A stretch of 64,000 nt of DNA from an uncultured Gemmatimonadota bacterium (GTDB lineage Bacteria; Gemmatimonadota; Gemmatimonadetes; Gemmatimonadales; Gemmatimonadaceae), in contig CADEFN010000002.1 in the NCBI GenBank assembly GCA_902826615.1, positions 496,001 to 560,000 on the forward strand. Reading direction: 5' to 3'. Made by a program: the position numbers and the translations under genes. Below are positions 1-9,018 of this stretch, in pieces; within the stretch, counting starts at the first letter, position 1; each line of letters opens with the position of its first letter. Below the pieces are notes generated by a model that was not told where the DNA came from, did no database searches, and saw nothing but the letters and a program-made list of their open reading frames with translations.

Positions 1-1
1 C

Positions 2-169
2 AGCCGCGCCTCCGAGCTGGATGGCACGGGACTCGACGCACTCGTGAACGTGCAGGATCTCGAGGCGGTGGAAGCCTACACACGGACAGGATCGATGCCC
101 GCGCAGTTCCAGACGCTGGATGGCTGTGGTGCCCTGGCGATCTGGACCAAGGCCAAGCGGGGCACATGA
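2..169 (+). CDS. C-terminal end of a TonB plug-domain protein (5' truncated by window)
   Basis: Only the last 55 residues are inside the window, so the start is not visible. The tail (LVNVQDLEAVEAYTR ... PAQFQTLDGCGALAIWT) closely parallels the end of the next gene (FINVQDVRAVEVYAR ... PSQFMTLTGCGSIVITT). The two genes are therefore tandem paralogs. This C-terminal pattern is that of the plug domain of TonB-dependent receptors, here without a following barrel. The stop codon overlaps the start of the next gene (ATGA), indicating translational coupling. Function beyond the plug fold is unknown. Confidence 0.75.
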   Translation, partial: SRASELDGTGLDALVNVQDLEAVEAYTRTGSMPAQFQTLDGCGALAIWTKAKRGT

Positions 170-1593
170 AAGCGCTGCTGCTCGTGGGCGCCCTGCTGAC
201 GGCGTTCGCGCCGTGCGCACACGGGCAGGTGACATCCCGCATCACCGGGACGGTGTACGACAGCATCGGAAGCCGGCACCTCTCCGACGCGCTGATCCAG
301 CTGGTGCGGGGAGACAACCCGGCGGCCACCCTGAGCACCCGCTCGGACGCCGAGGGCCGCTACGCCTTCGACAGCGTCAGCGCCGGCACCTGGCTCATCG
401 GCTTTTATCACCCGATGGTCGACTCGTTAGGGCTGGACATGCCCACGCTGCGGATAGACATCAACCGGGCCGATCCGGTCCGCGCGATGCTGACCATCCC
501 ATCGGCGGCCACGGTAGTCCGGAATACCTGCGGCCCACTGCCGAAGGGCCACGGGTTGTGGTACGGCAGGGTCAAAAACGCCGCAACCGGAGGCCTCGCC
601 GCTGGGGCTACTGTGCTGGCCCAGTGGAGCACCCTGGTGGTGCAAGGCACCAGCATCTCGCGTCAACTCGGTACGGTGGAAGACACCGCACGCGACGATG
701 GTCTCTTTGCGATGTGCGGTGTTGGCACCGACGAGATTGTCGTAGCCCGCTCGTGGCTTGGCCCCGACTCCTCCGGTGTGGCGACCCTCTCCGTGCCCAG
801 CAGCGGCTTGCTCTACCGGGACCTCTGGATCGCTCCGGTTATCATGGCGCAACGACGTGTGGCCGACGATTCTCTGAGCAGCGACTCCCTGAAAGTCCCG
901 GTCCGTGTCGGCGACCGCAGCCTGCGAGGTCGCGTCGCGCGGGTCAATGGCAGCCCCGTCGAGGGTGCCCGCCTGCGCGTGCCAGACAGTGGGGTGGAAG
1001 TGGTCACCAACAGCAACGGATTTTTCACAGTCGACTCACTCCCCGCCGGGACACAAACCGTGGACCTGAGGGCGCTCGGCTTTCTGCCGGTGACGCAGAC
1101 GGTGGATCTCGCTGCCCCCGTGGTCACGCAAGACTTTGTCCTCGAATCGCGCACCACCTACCTCGACACCGTCAAGGTGATCGGGCAGCGCATAATGGAG
1201 AACCCGCGGTACCTCGATTTTCTCCAGCGCAAGAAAAGTGGCTTTGGCTATTTCCTGGACGAAGACCAGATTGAGCGACGACAACCCGTTTTTCTTGCCG
1301 ACCTCCTGCGCCTCACCCCAGGGATCATGGTCATGCCTTCCACCTTCGGCGGCGGCTCCATTCGCATGCGCGGCAGCAGCTTCACGGCGACCTGTTCCCC
1401 TGCGGTTTTTGTCGATGGGATGCTCATGGCACAGCTCGAGGGCGTCGACATCGAATCGTTCATCAACGTGCAGGACGTACGCGCCGTGGAAGTCTACGCG
1501 CGGACGGCATCCATTCCATCCCAATTCATGACGCTCACGGGCTGCGGATCGATAGTCATCACCACGGGAGCCCGGCGGAAGCGCCCGTCATGA
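166..1593 (+). CDS. Exported protein with carboxypeptidase-regulatory-like domains and a barrel-less TonB plug
   Basis: This is a 475-residue protein. It starts with a signal peptide (ALLLVGALLTAFAPCAHGQ), followed by a carboxypeptidase-regulatory-like beta-sandwich at about residues 25-100 (ITGTVYDSIG ... AEGRYAFDSV). A second such domain lies at about 250-330 (LRGRVARVNG ... NGFFTVDSLPAGTQ). A plug-like domain at about 355-470 (FLADLLRLTPGI, GSIRMRGS, CSPAVFVDGM) ends the protein, where a full TonB receptor would carry a roughly 600-residue barrel. It is probably a periplasmic or outer-membrane surface accessory. It overlaps both neighbours by ATGA, placing it in one operon with its paralog and with the toxin-like gene. 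Its ligand cannot be inferred. Confidence 0.85.
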   Translation: MKALLLVGALLTAFAPCAHGQVTSRITGTVYDSIGSRHLSDALIQLVRGDNPAATLSTRSDAEGRYAFDSVSAGTWLIGFYHPMVDSLGLDMPTLRIDINRADPVRAMLTIPSAATVVRNTCGPLPKGHGLWYGRVKNAATGGLAAGATVLAQWSTLVVQGTSISRQLGTVEDTARDDGLFAMCGVGTDEIVVARSWLGPDSSGVATLSVPSSGLLYRDLWIAPVIMAQRRVADDSLSSDSLKVPVRVGDRSLRGRVARVNGSPVEGARLRVPDSGVEVVTNSNGFFTVDSLPAGTQTVDLRALGFLPVTQTVDLAAPVVTQDFVLESRTTYLDTVKVIGQRIMENPRYLDFLQRKKSGFGYFLDEDQIERRQPVFLADLLRLTPGIMVMPSTFGGGSIRMRGSSFTATCSPAVFVDGMLMAQLEGVDIESFINVQDVRAVEVYARTASIPSQFMTLTGCGSIVITTGARRKRPS

Positions 1594-2030
1594 TGCGCCG
1601 GCTTTTTGGTCTACTGCTCGCGCTTACCGGCTGCGGTGAAGTACGCGAGGCCCCCCAGCCACCGGCCATAGTTCCTGCCGCCGAGGCCCCAGCGCTTTCG
1701 CGCGAAGCACCGGTATCGTCCAAAGCCTTCGGTCCGGAAATAGGATTTCGCTCTCGCCGGCTCCTCACCGAACACGTCGAGAAACATGGCGCTGAGTTCG
1801 GCGGTGTCTCCACTGCCGTGTACCTGAGGCTGGCGCAGCAGCTCCGTGATGCCGAACCAGGCGGCGACATTATCGAAGTCACGCGTGCGGACGGAACGAT
1901 CTCCAGATTCCAGCGCTCCACGGGTGCCTTCATCGCCTTTAACGGCGACGGCACCATCCGCACCTTCTTCAAGCCAAATGACGGCGAGAAGTACTTCCAG
2001 CGTCAGGCCAGACGGAGGCCCTCCCGATGA
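1590..2030 (+). CDS. Lipoprotein with a polymorphic-toxin-type C-terminal nuclease-like domain
   Basis: This is a 146-residue protein. The N-terminus is a short lipoprotein signal peptide (MMRRLFGLLLALTGCGE) with the lipobox Cys near residue 15, then a Pro/Ala-rich linker to about residue 50. The rest (LTEHVEKHGAEFG, then STAVYLRLAQQLRD, then GDGTIRTFFKPN and YFQRQ) matches, from memory, the small RNase-type domains found at the C-termini of Rhs/CDI-type polymorphic toxins. In those, an H-xxx-H/K 'KHGxEFG' segment precedes an alpha-helix and an 'F-x-P' strand. Here the domain is on its own behind a lipobox rather than at the end of a large delivery protein. The next gene, overlapping by ATGA, is small and acidic and could be the immunity protein. 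The toxin assignment is by motif resemblance and is unproven. Confidence 0.6.
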   Translation: MMRRLFGLLLALTGCGEVREAPQPPAIVPAAEAPALSREAPVSSKAFGPEIGFRSRRLLTEHVEKHGAEFGGVSTAVYLRLAQQLRDAEPGGDIIEVTRADGTISRFQRSTGAFIAFNGDGTIRTFFKPNDGEKYFQRQARRRPSR

Positions 2031-2449
2031 CCCACTCTCCCCCGCCATTGGATCCTGTTCGTGCGCTCCTCAATGCGCGAGGATGCCCTCCTCACATTGT
2101 AGACGCGGGCCTCCCTGGGCTCGTCGACGCCTGGTCACAGGTGGTGGACTCCATCGCCGATGAGTACGAGCTGACACTCGACGACTACCTCAACGACCTC
2201 GATCTGCGCGACCTGATTGCCGCCGCCCTCGAGGTCGCCGACGTACCGGCGCGGCTATCGGTGACGCAGGAGCTGGACGAGAGCGACACACGCTTTCGCG
2301 AACTCACCGAGGACGCACCCTGTCTCTGGGGTGAAGACATTGCCGCCGAGGAGGGGCTCGAACCGGAGCGGGAATGGTGGTACTACCGGCGTCCCGCGCA
2401 CCCGGGTGAACAGCTCCGCGAAGACCTGGAAAGCTGGGGCCTCGACTGA
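2027..2449 (+). CDS. Small acidic cytosolic protein, candidate immunity protein
   Basis: This is a 140-residue strongly acidic protein with no signal peptide or membrane segment. Its middle carries YELTLDDYLNDLDLRDLI, and the C-terminus is Trp/Glu-rich (EPEREWWYYRRP). It starts inside the stop of the toxin-like lipoprotein gene (ATGA overlap). Small, acidic, soluble and immediately downstream is the usual profile of an immunity protein paired with a polymorphic-toxin nuclease, and I recall similar 'TLDDYLNDLD' proteins in that setting. It carries no motif that proves the role. It could equally be an unrelated conserved hypothetical protein. Confidence 0.6.
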   Translation: MTHSPPPLDPVRALLNARGCPPHIVDAGLPGLVDAWSQVVDSIADEYELTLDDYLNDLDLRDLIAAALEVADVPARLSVTQELDESDTRFRELTEDAPCLWGEDIAAEEGLEPEREWWYYRRPAHPGEQLREDLESWGLD

Positions 2450-2509
2450 GCTGGCCCGTGGCTCGTTGTCGTGCGAGGAGATAGGTTGGCCCCATCCTGT
2501 CGCAGGTGA

Positions 2510-4846
2510 GTGCACGTGAAGGTTGCTGTACTGGGCGGTGGTCCCGCCGGACTCTACTTCTCCCTCCTCCTCAAGAAAGCCCGCCCCGACATCGACGTCG
2601 AAGGCTACGAACGCAACGCCGCCGACGACACCTTCGGCTGGGGCGTGGTGTTTTCTGACCAAACCCTCGAAAACTTCCGGCAGGCCGACGAGGCGACGTA
2701 CCAGGCGATCACCGGCGCCTTTGCCCATTGGGATGACATCGACATCCATTTCAAGGGGCGCACCATCACCTCTGGTGGGCACGGTTTCAGCGGCATCGCC
2801 CGCAAGGTCCTGCTCCAAATTCTGCAGCACCGGGCCGCCGAACTGGGCGTGCGCTGGCATTTCGGCGCCGAACTGCCCGACGAGGAGGCGCTGCGATCCG
2901 GCGAATCACCCCCTGACCTGATCATCGCGGCCGATGGGGTGAACTCGGTGGTGCGCCGTCGACATGCCGAGGCCTTTGGCGCCAATGTGGACCAGCGGAC
3001 CGCGCGGTTTATCTGGCTGGGCACGCGGAAGCGTTTTGACGCCTTCACCTTCATCGTCATTGAAAACGCGTGGGGTGTCTTTCAGGTACACGCCTACCGC
3101 TTCAACGACACGCAATCGGCCTTCATTGTCGAGTGCGACGAAGCTTCGTGGCGAGCCGCCGGTTTCGAGTCGATGGACGCTACACAAACCATCGCGCAGT
3201 GCGAGACGATGTTCGGCGAGTGGCTCGACGGCAACACGCTGGAATACAATGCCACGATCCATCGGCTGCGTGACCCGTGGGTGACCTTTTTGCGCGTGAG
3301 CTGCGCGCAGTGGCGTCACGGCAATGTGGTCTTGCTGGGGGACTCGGCGCACACGGCACACTTCTCGATCGGCTCGGGCACCAAACTGGCGATGGAAGAC
3401 GCCATCGTTCTCGCCCGGCAGATTGCGGCCGTGCCCTCGGCAGGGCCCGAGGCACGCACCGGTAACCCGAGCCCCGAGATGGTGCAGGCCATCGACCGGT
3501 ACCAGTCGGAGCGGCGCGTGGAGGTGCTGCGACTGCAGAACGCGGCGCGCAACTCGATGGAGTGGTTCGAAAACGTCAAGCGATACGTGCGTCTCGAACC
3601 CGAACAGTTCGCCTACTCGCTGCTCACCAGGTCGCAGCGGGTGAGTCATGAAAATCTGCGACTCCGCGATGGGGCATACCTGCAGGGTGTGGAACGGTGG
3701 TTCAGCTCGCGAGCTTCGCGTGAGGCGCGCGCACCGGGTACATCGGCGGCGGTGCCCCCGATGTTCACCCCCTTCACGCTGCGCGGGATGACCCTGCCCA
3801 ACCGAATCGTGATGTCGCCGATGGACATGTACAGCGCGATCGACGGCGTGCCGAACGACTTTCACCTCGTCCACTACGGGTCGCGCGCGTTAGGCGGCGC
3901 AGGACTCCTCATGACGGAGATGACCTGTGTGTCGCCCGAGGGACGGATCACCCTTGGCTGCACGGGGATGTACGATCCGGCACATGTCGAGGCGTGGAAA
4001 CGCATCACGGGGTTTGTGCATCAGTCTTCCCCCGCACGTATCTGCCTGCAGCTGGGGCACTCCGGACGCAAAGGCAGCACGCGGATTGGTCTTGAAGGCA
4101 CCGACGTCCCCCTCTCTGAAGACAACTGGGATGTGTGGGGGCCGTCACCCGAGGCACATAAACCGGGGATGCAGGTGCCGCGCGAGATGTCGCGCGAGGA
4201 CATGGATCGGGTGGTGCACGACTTTTCCCGGGCCACGCGCCTGGCGGTGACGGCCGACTTCGACATGCTGGAACTGCACTGCGCCCACGGCTACCTGCTG
4301 TCGAGTTTCATCACGCCGCTCGCTAACAAACGCACTGACGCATACGGCGGCACACTCGCCAACCGTCTCCGTTTTCCGCTCGAGGTGTTTGCCGCGATGC
4401 GCGAGGTGTGGCCGCAGGATCGCCCCATCTCCGTGCGCATCTCGGCCACCGACTGGGTGGCCGGTGGTGTGGACGCGGCGGAGGCCGTGGAGATTGCGCG
4501 CGCATTTCGCGATGCCGGCGCCGACATCATGCACATCTCCACCGGCCAGACGTCACCCGACGCCAGGCCCGTCTACGGCCGCATGTACCAGACGCCATTC
4601 TCGGACAGGATCCGCAATGAACTCGGCGTGAAGACCATTGCTGTCGGCGCCATCACCGAACCCGACCAGGTCAACTCGATTCTTGCGGCGGGCCGCGCCG
4701 ATCTGTGTGCTCTCGCGCGCCCACACCTCGCCGACCCGCATTGGACCCTGCATGCCGCGGCGCAACAGGGCTTCAAGGAACAGCCCTGGCCATGGCAATA
4801 CCGGTCGGGCAAGGATCAGCTCGAGCGGCTACTGGAGAAGAAGTGA
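2510..4846 (+). CDS. Bifunctional 2-aminobenzoyl-CoA (or salicylyl-CoA) monooxygenase/reductase
   Basis: This is a 778-residue two-domain flavoenzyme. Residues 1 to about 400 are a group A FAD monooxygenase: Rossmann [10 protein letters not shown] near the start, EGYERN, the DG-type motif near [11 protein letters not shown], and [16 protein letters not shown] for the second FAD contact. From about residue 420 ([20 protein letters not shown]) it is an Old Yellow Enzyme-type FMN oxidoreductase ([28 protein letters not shown]). This fusion is known from Azoarcus evansii 2-aminobenzoyl-CoA monooxygenase/reductase, which hydroxylates and then hydrogenates the ring of 2-aminobenzoyl-CoA. Annotation pipelines also call it salicylyl-CoA 5-hydroxylase. 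The ligase, enoyl-CoA hydratase, acyl-CoA dehydrogenase and RidA that follow support anthranilate degradation. The start is GTG; a second in-frame GTG lies 6 bases later. Confidence 0.88.
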   Translation: MHVKVAVLGGGPAGLYFSLLLKKARPDIDVEGYERNAADDTFGWGVVFSDQTLENFRQADEATYQAITGAFAHWDDIDIHFKGRTITSGGHGFSGIARKVLLQILQHRAAELGVRWHFGAELPDEEALRSGESPPDLIIAADGVNSVVRRRHAEAFGANVDQRTARFIWLGTRKRFDAFTFIVIENAWGVFQVHAYRFNDTQSAFIVECDEASWRAAGFESMDATQTIAQCETMFGEWLDGNTLEYNATIHRLRDPWVTFLRVSCAQWRHGNVVLLGDSAHTAHFSIGSGTKLAMEDAIVLARQIAAVPSAGPEARTGNPSPEMVQAIDRYQSERRVEVLRLQNAARNSMEWFENVKRYVRLEPEQFAYSLLTRSQRVSHENLRLRDGAYLQGVERWFSSRASREARAPGTSAAVPPMFTPFTLRGMTLPNRIVMSPMDMYSAIDGVPNDFHLVHYGSRALGGAGLLMTEMTCVSPEGRITLGCTGMYDPAHVEAWKRITGFVHQSSPARICLQLGHSGRKGSTRIGLEGTDVPLSEDNWDVWGPSPEAHKPGMQVPREMSREDMDRVVHDFSRATRLAVTADFDMLELHCAHGYLLSSFITPLANKRTDAYGGTLANRLRFPLEVFAAMREVWPQDRPISVRISATDWVAGGVDAAEAVEIARAFRDAGADIMHISTGQTSPDARPVYGRMYQTPFSDRIRNELGVKTIAVGAITEPDQVNSILAAGRADLCALARPHLADPHWTLHAAAQQGFKEQPWPWQYRSGKDQLERLLEKK

Positions 4847-4928
4847 CGACGGCATGGTGTCAGCGCTATTGGCGCATGGCCTCGCCGGGTGTGACGCCGC
4901 ATCTTTCCCGCGCCCCCGGCAATCCCGC

Positions 4929-5768
4929 ATGACGACTTCGCCTGTTGTTGCCCCGCACTCCATCGCGCCTACCCACTTTCTCTGGTCGTTCGACGGAGGG
5001 GTGGGCACCGTTACGCTCAACCGTCCCGAGCGAAAGAACCCGCTCACCTTCGAGTCGTACGCCGAGCTGACGCAGCTCTTCCGGACGCTGGTGCACGTGC
5101 GTGAGGTGAAAACGGTCGTGCTGACGGGCGCTGGCGATGACTTCTGCAGCGGTGGCGATGTGCACGAGATCATTGGTCCGCTCGTCGAGGCGCGCAATGC
5201 GGGTCGAGCGGACGATATCCTCCGATTTACCGAGATGACCGGAGGGCTGGTGAAGGCAATGCGTGCGTGCCCGCAGCCCATCGTCGCCGCCATCGACGGG
5301 GTGTGCGCTGGCGCGGGTGCCATTCTGGCCATGGCCAGCGACCTCCGGCTCGGCACCCCGCGAAGCCGCGTGGCCTTTCTCTTCACGCGGGTCGGCTTGA
5401 GTGGAGCTGACATGGGCGCCTGTGCGTTGCTCCCGCGGATCATCGGGCAGGGGCGTGCGGCCGAGCTGCTCTACACCGGGCGGTTCATGGATGCGGCCGA
5501 GGCGGAGCGCTGGGGCTTTTACAACCGCGTGGTCGCTGTTGAGTCGTTAGGCGCCGAGGCGCGTGCACTGGCCTCGAACCTTGCCGCCGGGCCGGCGTTT
5601 GCCCATGGGGTGACCAAGGCCTGCCTGCACGAAGAGTGGGCCATGAGCATCAATGACGCCATTTCGCACGAGGCAAAGGCGCAGGCCGTCTGCATGATGA
5701 CCGGGGATTTCGAGCGCGCCTATCGCGCCTTTGTGGCGAAAGAGAAGCCCGTCTTCGAGGGCCGCTGA
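4929..5768 (+). CDS. Enoyl-CoA hydratase/isomerase family protein
   Basis: This is a 279-residue crotonase-fold protein. [16 protein letters not shown] opens the fold. The oxyanion-hole loops are [12 protein letters not shown] and the [19 protein letters not shown] segment. The Glu usually present in hydratases is in the [19 protein letters not shown] region. It probably hydrates the unsaturated acyl-CoA formed after ring reduction, or helps cleave the ring. It sits between the monooxygenase/reductase and the acyl-CoA dehydrogenase on the same strand, and its TGA is directly followed by the GTG of the dehydrogenase. ATG 4929 is chosen because family homology begins shortly after; an earlier in-frame ATG at 4854 would add 25 residues without family character. 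Confidence 0.88.
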   Translation: MTTSPVVAPHSIAPTHFLWSFDGGVGTVTLNRPERKNPLTFESYAELTQLFRTLVHVREVKTVVLTGAGDDFCSGGDVHEIIGPLVEARNAGRADDILRFTEMTGGLVKAMRACPQPIVAAIDGVCAGAGAILAMASDLRLGTPRSRVAFLFTRVGLSGADMGACALLPRIIGQGRAAELLYTGRFMDAAEAERWGFYNRVVAVESLGAEARALASNLAAGPAFAHGVTKACLHEEWAMSINDAISHEAKAQAVCMMTGDFERAYRAFVAKEKPVFEGR

Positions 5769-6926
5769 GTGAGTGATTCGTCGTTCCTGTCCTGGCCCTT
5801 TTTTGGCGAGACCCACCGCACCTTTGCGCATGCGCTCGACGAGTGGTGCGGCACCGCCCTCCCAGCACTGGCTATCGATCATCATGATGCCGACACCAGC
5901 TGCCGCCGTCTGGTGGCCGCGTTAGGCGAGGCCGGGTGGCTGCGGCATGCCGTGGCGCAGGGAGACACACCGCTCGACGTCCGAAAGCTCTGCCTGACGA
6001 GAGACACCCTCGGGCGGCACGACGCCCTCGCCGACTTTGCCTTTGCCATGCAGGGACTGGGGGGTGGGCCCATCTCGCTCTTCGGGAGCGCCGAGCAGAA
6101 GGCGCGCTGGCTCCCCGACGTTGCCGCAGGAAAGTCCATCGCGGCGTTTGCCCTCTCGGAGCCCGACGCCGGTTCGGATGTGATGGCGATGTCGACGACC
6201 GCCACGCGCAACGCCGACGGCTCATGGCGACTCGACGGCGAGAAGACCTGGATCTCGAATGGCGGGATCGCGGATTTCTATGTGGTGTTTGCGCGGTATC
6301 CCGAAGGCGGCGAACGATCGTTTGCCGCCTTTGTTGTGGATGCAAAGACGCCGGGACTCGAGGTGGTGGAACGGCTGGAGGTGATGGCACCTCATCCCCT
6401 GGCCAGACTGCGGTTCAGCGGCTGCCGTGTGCCGGCCGACGCCCTGGTGGGTGAAGCGGGCAAGGGGATGCGAGTGGCGTTAGGCACACTCGACGTCTTC
6501 CGGAGCACCGTGGGGGCGGCGGCGCTTGGCATGGCACGCCGCGCGCTCGACGAGGCAGTGGCGCATGTGAGACAGCGACGGATGTTCGGGCAGGTGCTCG
6601 CCGACTTCCAGCTGACGCAGTCACGGATTGCCACCATGGCCACCGATGTGGACGCCGCGGCACTCCTGGTGTATCGCGCGGCATGGACCAAGGATGTGGT
6701 GGGTGGGCGCATCACACGCGAGGCGGCGATGGCCAAATGGGTGGCCACCGAGTCGGCGCAGCGAGCCATCGACTCGGCCCTGCAGCTGCTGGGTGCGCGC
6801 GGGGTGCAGTCGGGGCACGTGGTGGAGCGGCTCTACCGCGACATCCGCGCCCTCCGCATTTACGAAGGGACAAGTGAAGTCCAGCAGCTGGTGATTGCCG
6901 GGCAGGTGCTGCCGGCAAATGAATGA
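5769..6926 (+). CDS. Acyl-CoA dehydrogenase family protein
   Basis: This is a 385-residue FAD acyl-CoA dehydrogenase. It shows the family signatures [20 protein letters not shown], the [14 protein letters not shown] strand, [20 protein letters not shown] in the helical C-terminal domain, and [21 protein letters not shown] near the end. It is expected to introduce a double bond into an alicyclic acyl-CoA during 2-aminobenzoyl-CoA breakdown, passing electrons to ETF. The GTG start directly abuts the stop of the enoyl-CoA hydratase, so the two are probably translated together. The exact substrate cannot be read from the sequence. Confidence 0.9.
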   Translation: MSDSSFLSWPFFGETHRTFAHALDEWCGTALPALAIDHHDADTSCRRLVAALGEAGWLRHAVAQGDTPLDVRKLCLTRDTLGRHDALADFAFAMQGLGGGPISLFGSAEQKARWLPDVAAGKSIAAFALSEPDAGSDVMAMSTTATRNADGSWRLDGEKTWISNGGIADFYVVFARYPEGGERSFAAFVVDAKTPGLEVVERLEVMAPHPLARLRFSGCRVPADALVGEAGKGMRVALGTLDVFRSTVGAAALGMARRALDEAVAHVRQRRMFGQVLADFQLTQSRIATMATDVDAAALLVYRAAWTKDVVGGRITREAAMAKWVATESAQRAIDSALQLLGARGVQSGHVVERLYRDIRALRIYEGTSEVQQLVIAGQVLPANE

Positions 6927-6941
6927 GAGGACGATGAACGG

Positions 6942-8588
6942 ATGAACCCACCAGGCACCAGCCGCCTTCCCGGCGGCGTCCCTACCGCACACACCGACAC
7001 CTTCGCGCGCGACAACCTGCCACCGCGCGAGCTCTGGCCGGTGATGGACTACAGCGGGATTCCGGAGCTGGCATACCCCGATCACCTCAACTGCGCGGTC
7101 GAACTCCTGGATGCCGGCGTGGCGCGAGGATGGGGGGAGCGGGTGGCGTTCCGTTCGCCCACAGAAAGCGTGACGTACCAGCAGCTGCTGGAACGCGCCA
7201 ACAGGATTGCGCGTGTGCTGGTCGAGGACTTCGGCCTGGTGCCAGGGAACCGTGTGTTGTTGCGCGGTGCCAACTCACCCATGATGGTGGCGCTCTGGTG
7301 TGCCGTGCTCAAAGCGGGCGGTGTGGTGGTGTGCACCATGCCGCTGCTCCGTGCCCGTGAACTCACCTTCACACTGGACAAGGCGCAGATCGATCTCGCG
7401 ATCACCGATGTTCGGCTCACCGCCGAGCTCGATCAGGCGATGGAGGGCCGGGCGAAGGGCGCTGTGCTGCGGTACGGAGACTCGACGCCCGGGTCACTGG
7501 ATGTTCGCATGGCAGGCAAGGCGGCCACCTTCGGCAATGTGCGAACCGCCGCCGACGACGTCGCGCTGATTGCCTTCACATCGGGCACCACGGGCGAGGG
7601 AAAGGGCACCATGCACTTTCATCGCGATGTGATGGCCATCTGCGACTGCTTCCCGCGGCATGTGCTTCGCGCCTCACCTGATGACGTCTTCATCGGCTCT
7701 CCTCCATTTGCCTTCACCTTCGGGCTGGGAGGACTGGCCCTCTTCCCGATGCGGATCGGGGCGAGTTCCATCCTGCTCGAGCAGGCCACACCGCCTTTTC
7801 TGATTCAGGCCATTCAGGACTACGGGGCCACGGTCGTGTTCACGGCGCCTACGGCGTACCGTGCGATGCTCGCCCTGCTCCCCAACTTCAGCGTCAAGAG
7901 TCTGCGCAAATGTGTGTCGGCGGGCGAGGCGTTGCCGCGCGCGACGTTTGACGCGTGGAAGGCGGCGACCGGGATCACATTGATCGATGGGATCGGAGCC
8001 ACGGAGTTGCTGCACATCTTTATCAGTGCGGCCGACGATGAGGTGCGCCCGGGGAGCACCGGGAAGCCGGTGCCTGGCTACCAGGCGCGTGTGGTGGACG
8101 ACGCCATGAAGGAAGTGCCAGATGGCGAAATCGGCCGGCTGGCGGTGCGTGGCCCAACGGGGTGCCGGTACCTGCTGAATCAGGAGCGGCAGGAAGCGTA
8201 CGTGCGAGACGGCTGGAACCTCACGGGCGACTCCTACAAACGCGATGCTGACGGGTATTTCTGGTATCAGGCGCGCACCGACGACATGATCATCTCGTCC
8301 GGCTACAACATCTCCGGGCCCGAGGTGGAAGGTGTGCTCCTCGAACACCCGCTGGTGCTGGAGTGTGGTGTGGTGGGAGTGCCAGACGAGGAACGCGGCC
8401 AGCTGGTGAAGGCCTTCGTGGTGCTCAAACCCGACGCCGAGCGATCGCCGGCCACGGTCAAGGTGCTGCAGGACTTTGTGAAGCAGCAACTGGCCCCGTA
8501 CAAGTATCCGCGTGCGGTGGAGTTCAGGGATGCCCTGCCCCGCACCAGCACCGGCAAGCTGCAACGCTACCGGCTGCGCGAACCGTAG
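6942..8588 (+). CDS. 2-aminobenzoate-CoA ligase (benzoate-CoA ligase family)
   Basis: This is a 548-residue AMP-forming acyl-CoA synthetase. The P-loop-like motif is FTSGTTGEGKGT near residue 210. The A5 motif region is GIGATELLHIF, A7 is TGDSYKRDADGYFWYQAR, A8 is DDMIISSGYNISGPEVE, and the C-terminal catalytic Lys lies in PRTSTGKLQRYRLR. The pattern matches the benzoate/2-aminobenzoate-CoA ligase group more than long-chain ligases. It would activate anthranilate to 2-aminobenzoyl-CoA, the substrate of the fusion monooxygenase at 2510-4846. It lies 15 bases after the acyl-CoA dehydrogenase stop, in the same operon. Confidence 0.88.
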   Translation: MNPPGTSRLPGGVPTAHTDTFARDNLPPRELWPVMDYSGIPELAYPDHLNCAVELLDAGVARGWGERVAFRSPTESVTYQQLLERANRIARVLVEDFGLVPGNRVLLRGANSPMMVALWCAVLKAGGVVVCTMPLLRARELTFTLDKAQIDLAITDVRLTAELDQAMEGRAKGAVLRYGDSTPGSLDVRMAGKAATFGNVRTAADDVALIAFTSGTTGEGKGTMHFHRDVMAICDCFPRHVLRASPDDVFIGSPPFAFTFGLGGLALFPMRIGASSILLEQATPPFLIQAIQDYGATVVFTAPTAYRAMLALLPNFSVKSLRKCVSAGEALPRATFDAWKAATGITLIDGIGATELLHIFISAADDEVRPGSTGKPVPGYQARVVDDAMKEVPDGEIGRLAVRGPTGCRYLLNQERQEAYVRDGWNLTGDSYKRDADGYFWYQARTDDMIISSGYNISGPEVEGVLLEHPLVLECGVVGVPDEERGQLVKAFVVLKPDAERSPATVKVLQDFVKQQLAPYKYPRAVEFRDALPRTSTGKLQRYRLREP

Positions 8589-8613
8589 ATCACTCTTTCA
8601 CACCACAACCCGC

Positions 8614-9018
8614 ATGACGCTTCCCTCCCCCGTTGCCGTGGACGGCTGGTCCCGCCCGCACGGATATAGCGACGGCATGACCGCCACGGGACGAGTGCTC
8701 GTCACGGCGGGTGTGATCGGCTGGAACCCGGCAACACAAACCATCGAAACCGACAACTTCACGTCGCAGGTCGCGCAGACCTTTCGCAATATTCTCGAGG
8801 TGCTCAAGGCCGGCGGCGCGGGGCCGGAACACCTCGTGCGGCTCACCTGGTACATCACCAACCGTGATGAATACATCGCCGCACGACAGGCCGTGGGCCT
8901 CGCGTACCGCGAAGTCTTCGGACGGGTCTATCCCACCATGGCGGTGGTGATTGTGGCGGGTCTCGTCGAGCCGCGCGCCAAGGTGGAGATCGAGGCGACC
9001 GCCATCATCCCCGTGTAG
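8614..9018 (+). CDS. RidA family (YjgF/YER057c/UK114) enamine/imine deaminase
   Basis: This is a 134-residue RidA fold. It has the early strand GRVLVTAGVIGWNPATQ, the TFRNILEVLKAGGAGPEHLVRLTWYITN helix-strand unit, and VVIVAGLVEPRAKVEIEATAI at the end. RidA proteins hydrolyse reactive enamines and imines. In this operon the expected product of 2-aminobenzoyl-CoA monooxygenase/reductase is a cyclic beta-enamine CoA ester, so this copy may release ammonia from that intermediate; that is inference. Arg in the EPRAKVEIEATA segment is at the place of the usual catalytic Arg. Its 3' end overlaps the convergent gene by 14 bases. Confidence 0.9.
   Translation: MTLPSPVAVDGWSRPHGYSDGMTATGRVLVTAGVIGWNPATQTIETDNFTSQVAQTFRNILEVLKAGGAGPEHLVRLTWYITNRDEYIAARQAVGLAYREVFGRVYPTMAVVIVAGLVEPRAKVEIEATAIIPV

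Noticed and set aside
120-1274. Long plus-strand ORF overlapping the 166-1593 gene
   Set aside because: It is Arg/Pro-rich, shows no domain, and lies in another frame of a gene with clear signal peptide and domains.
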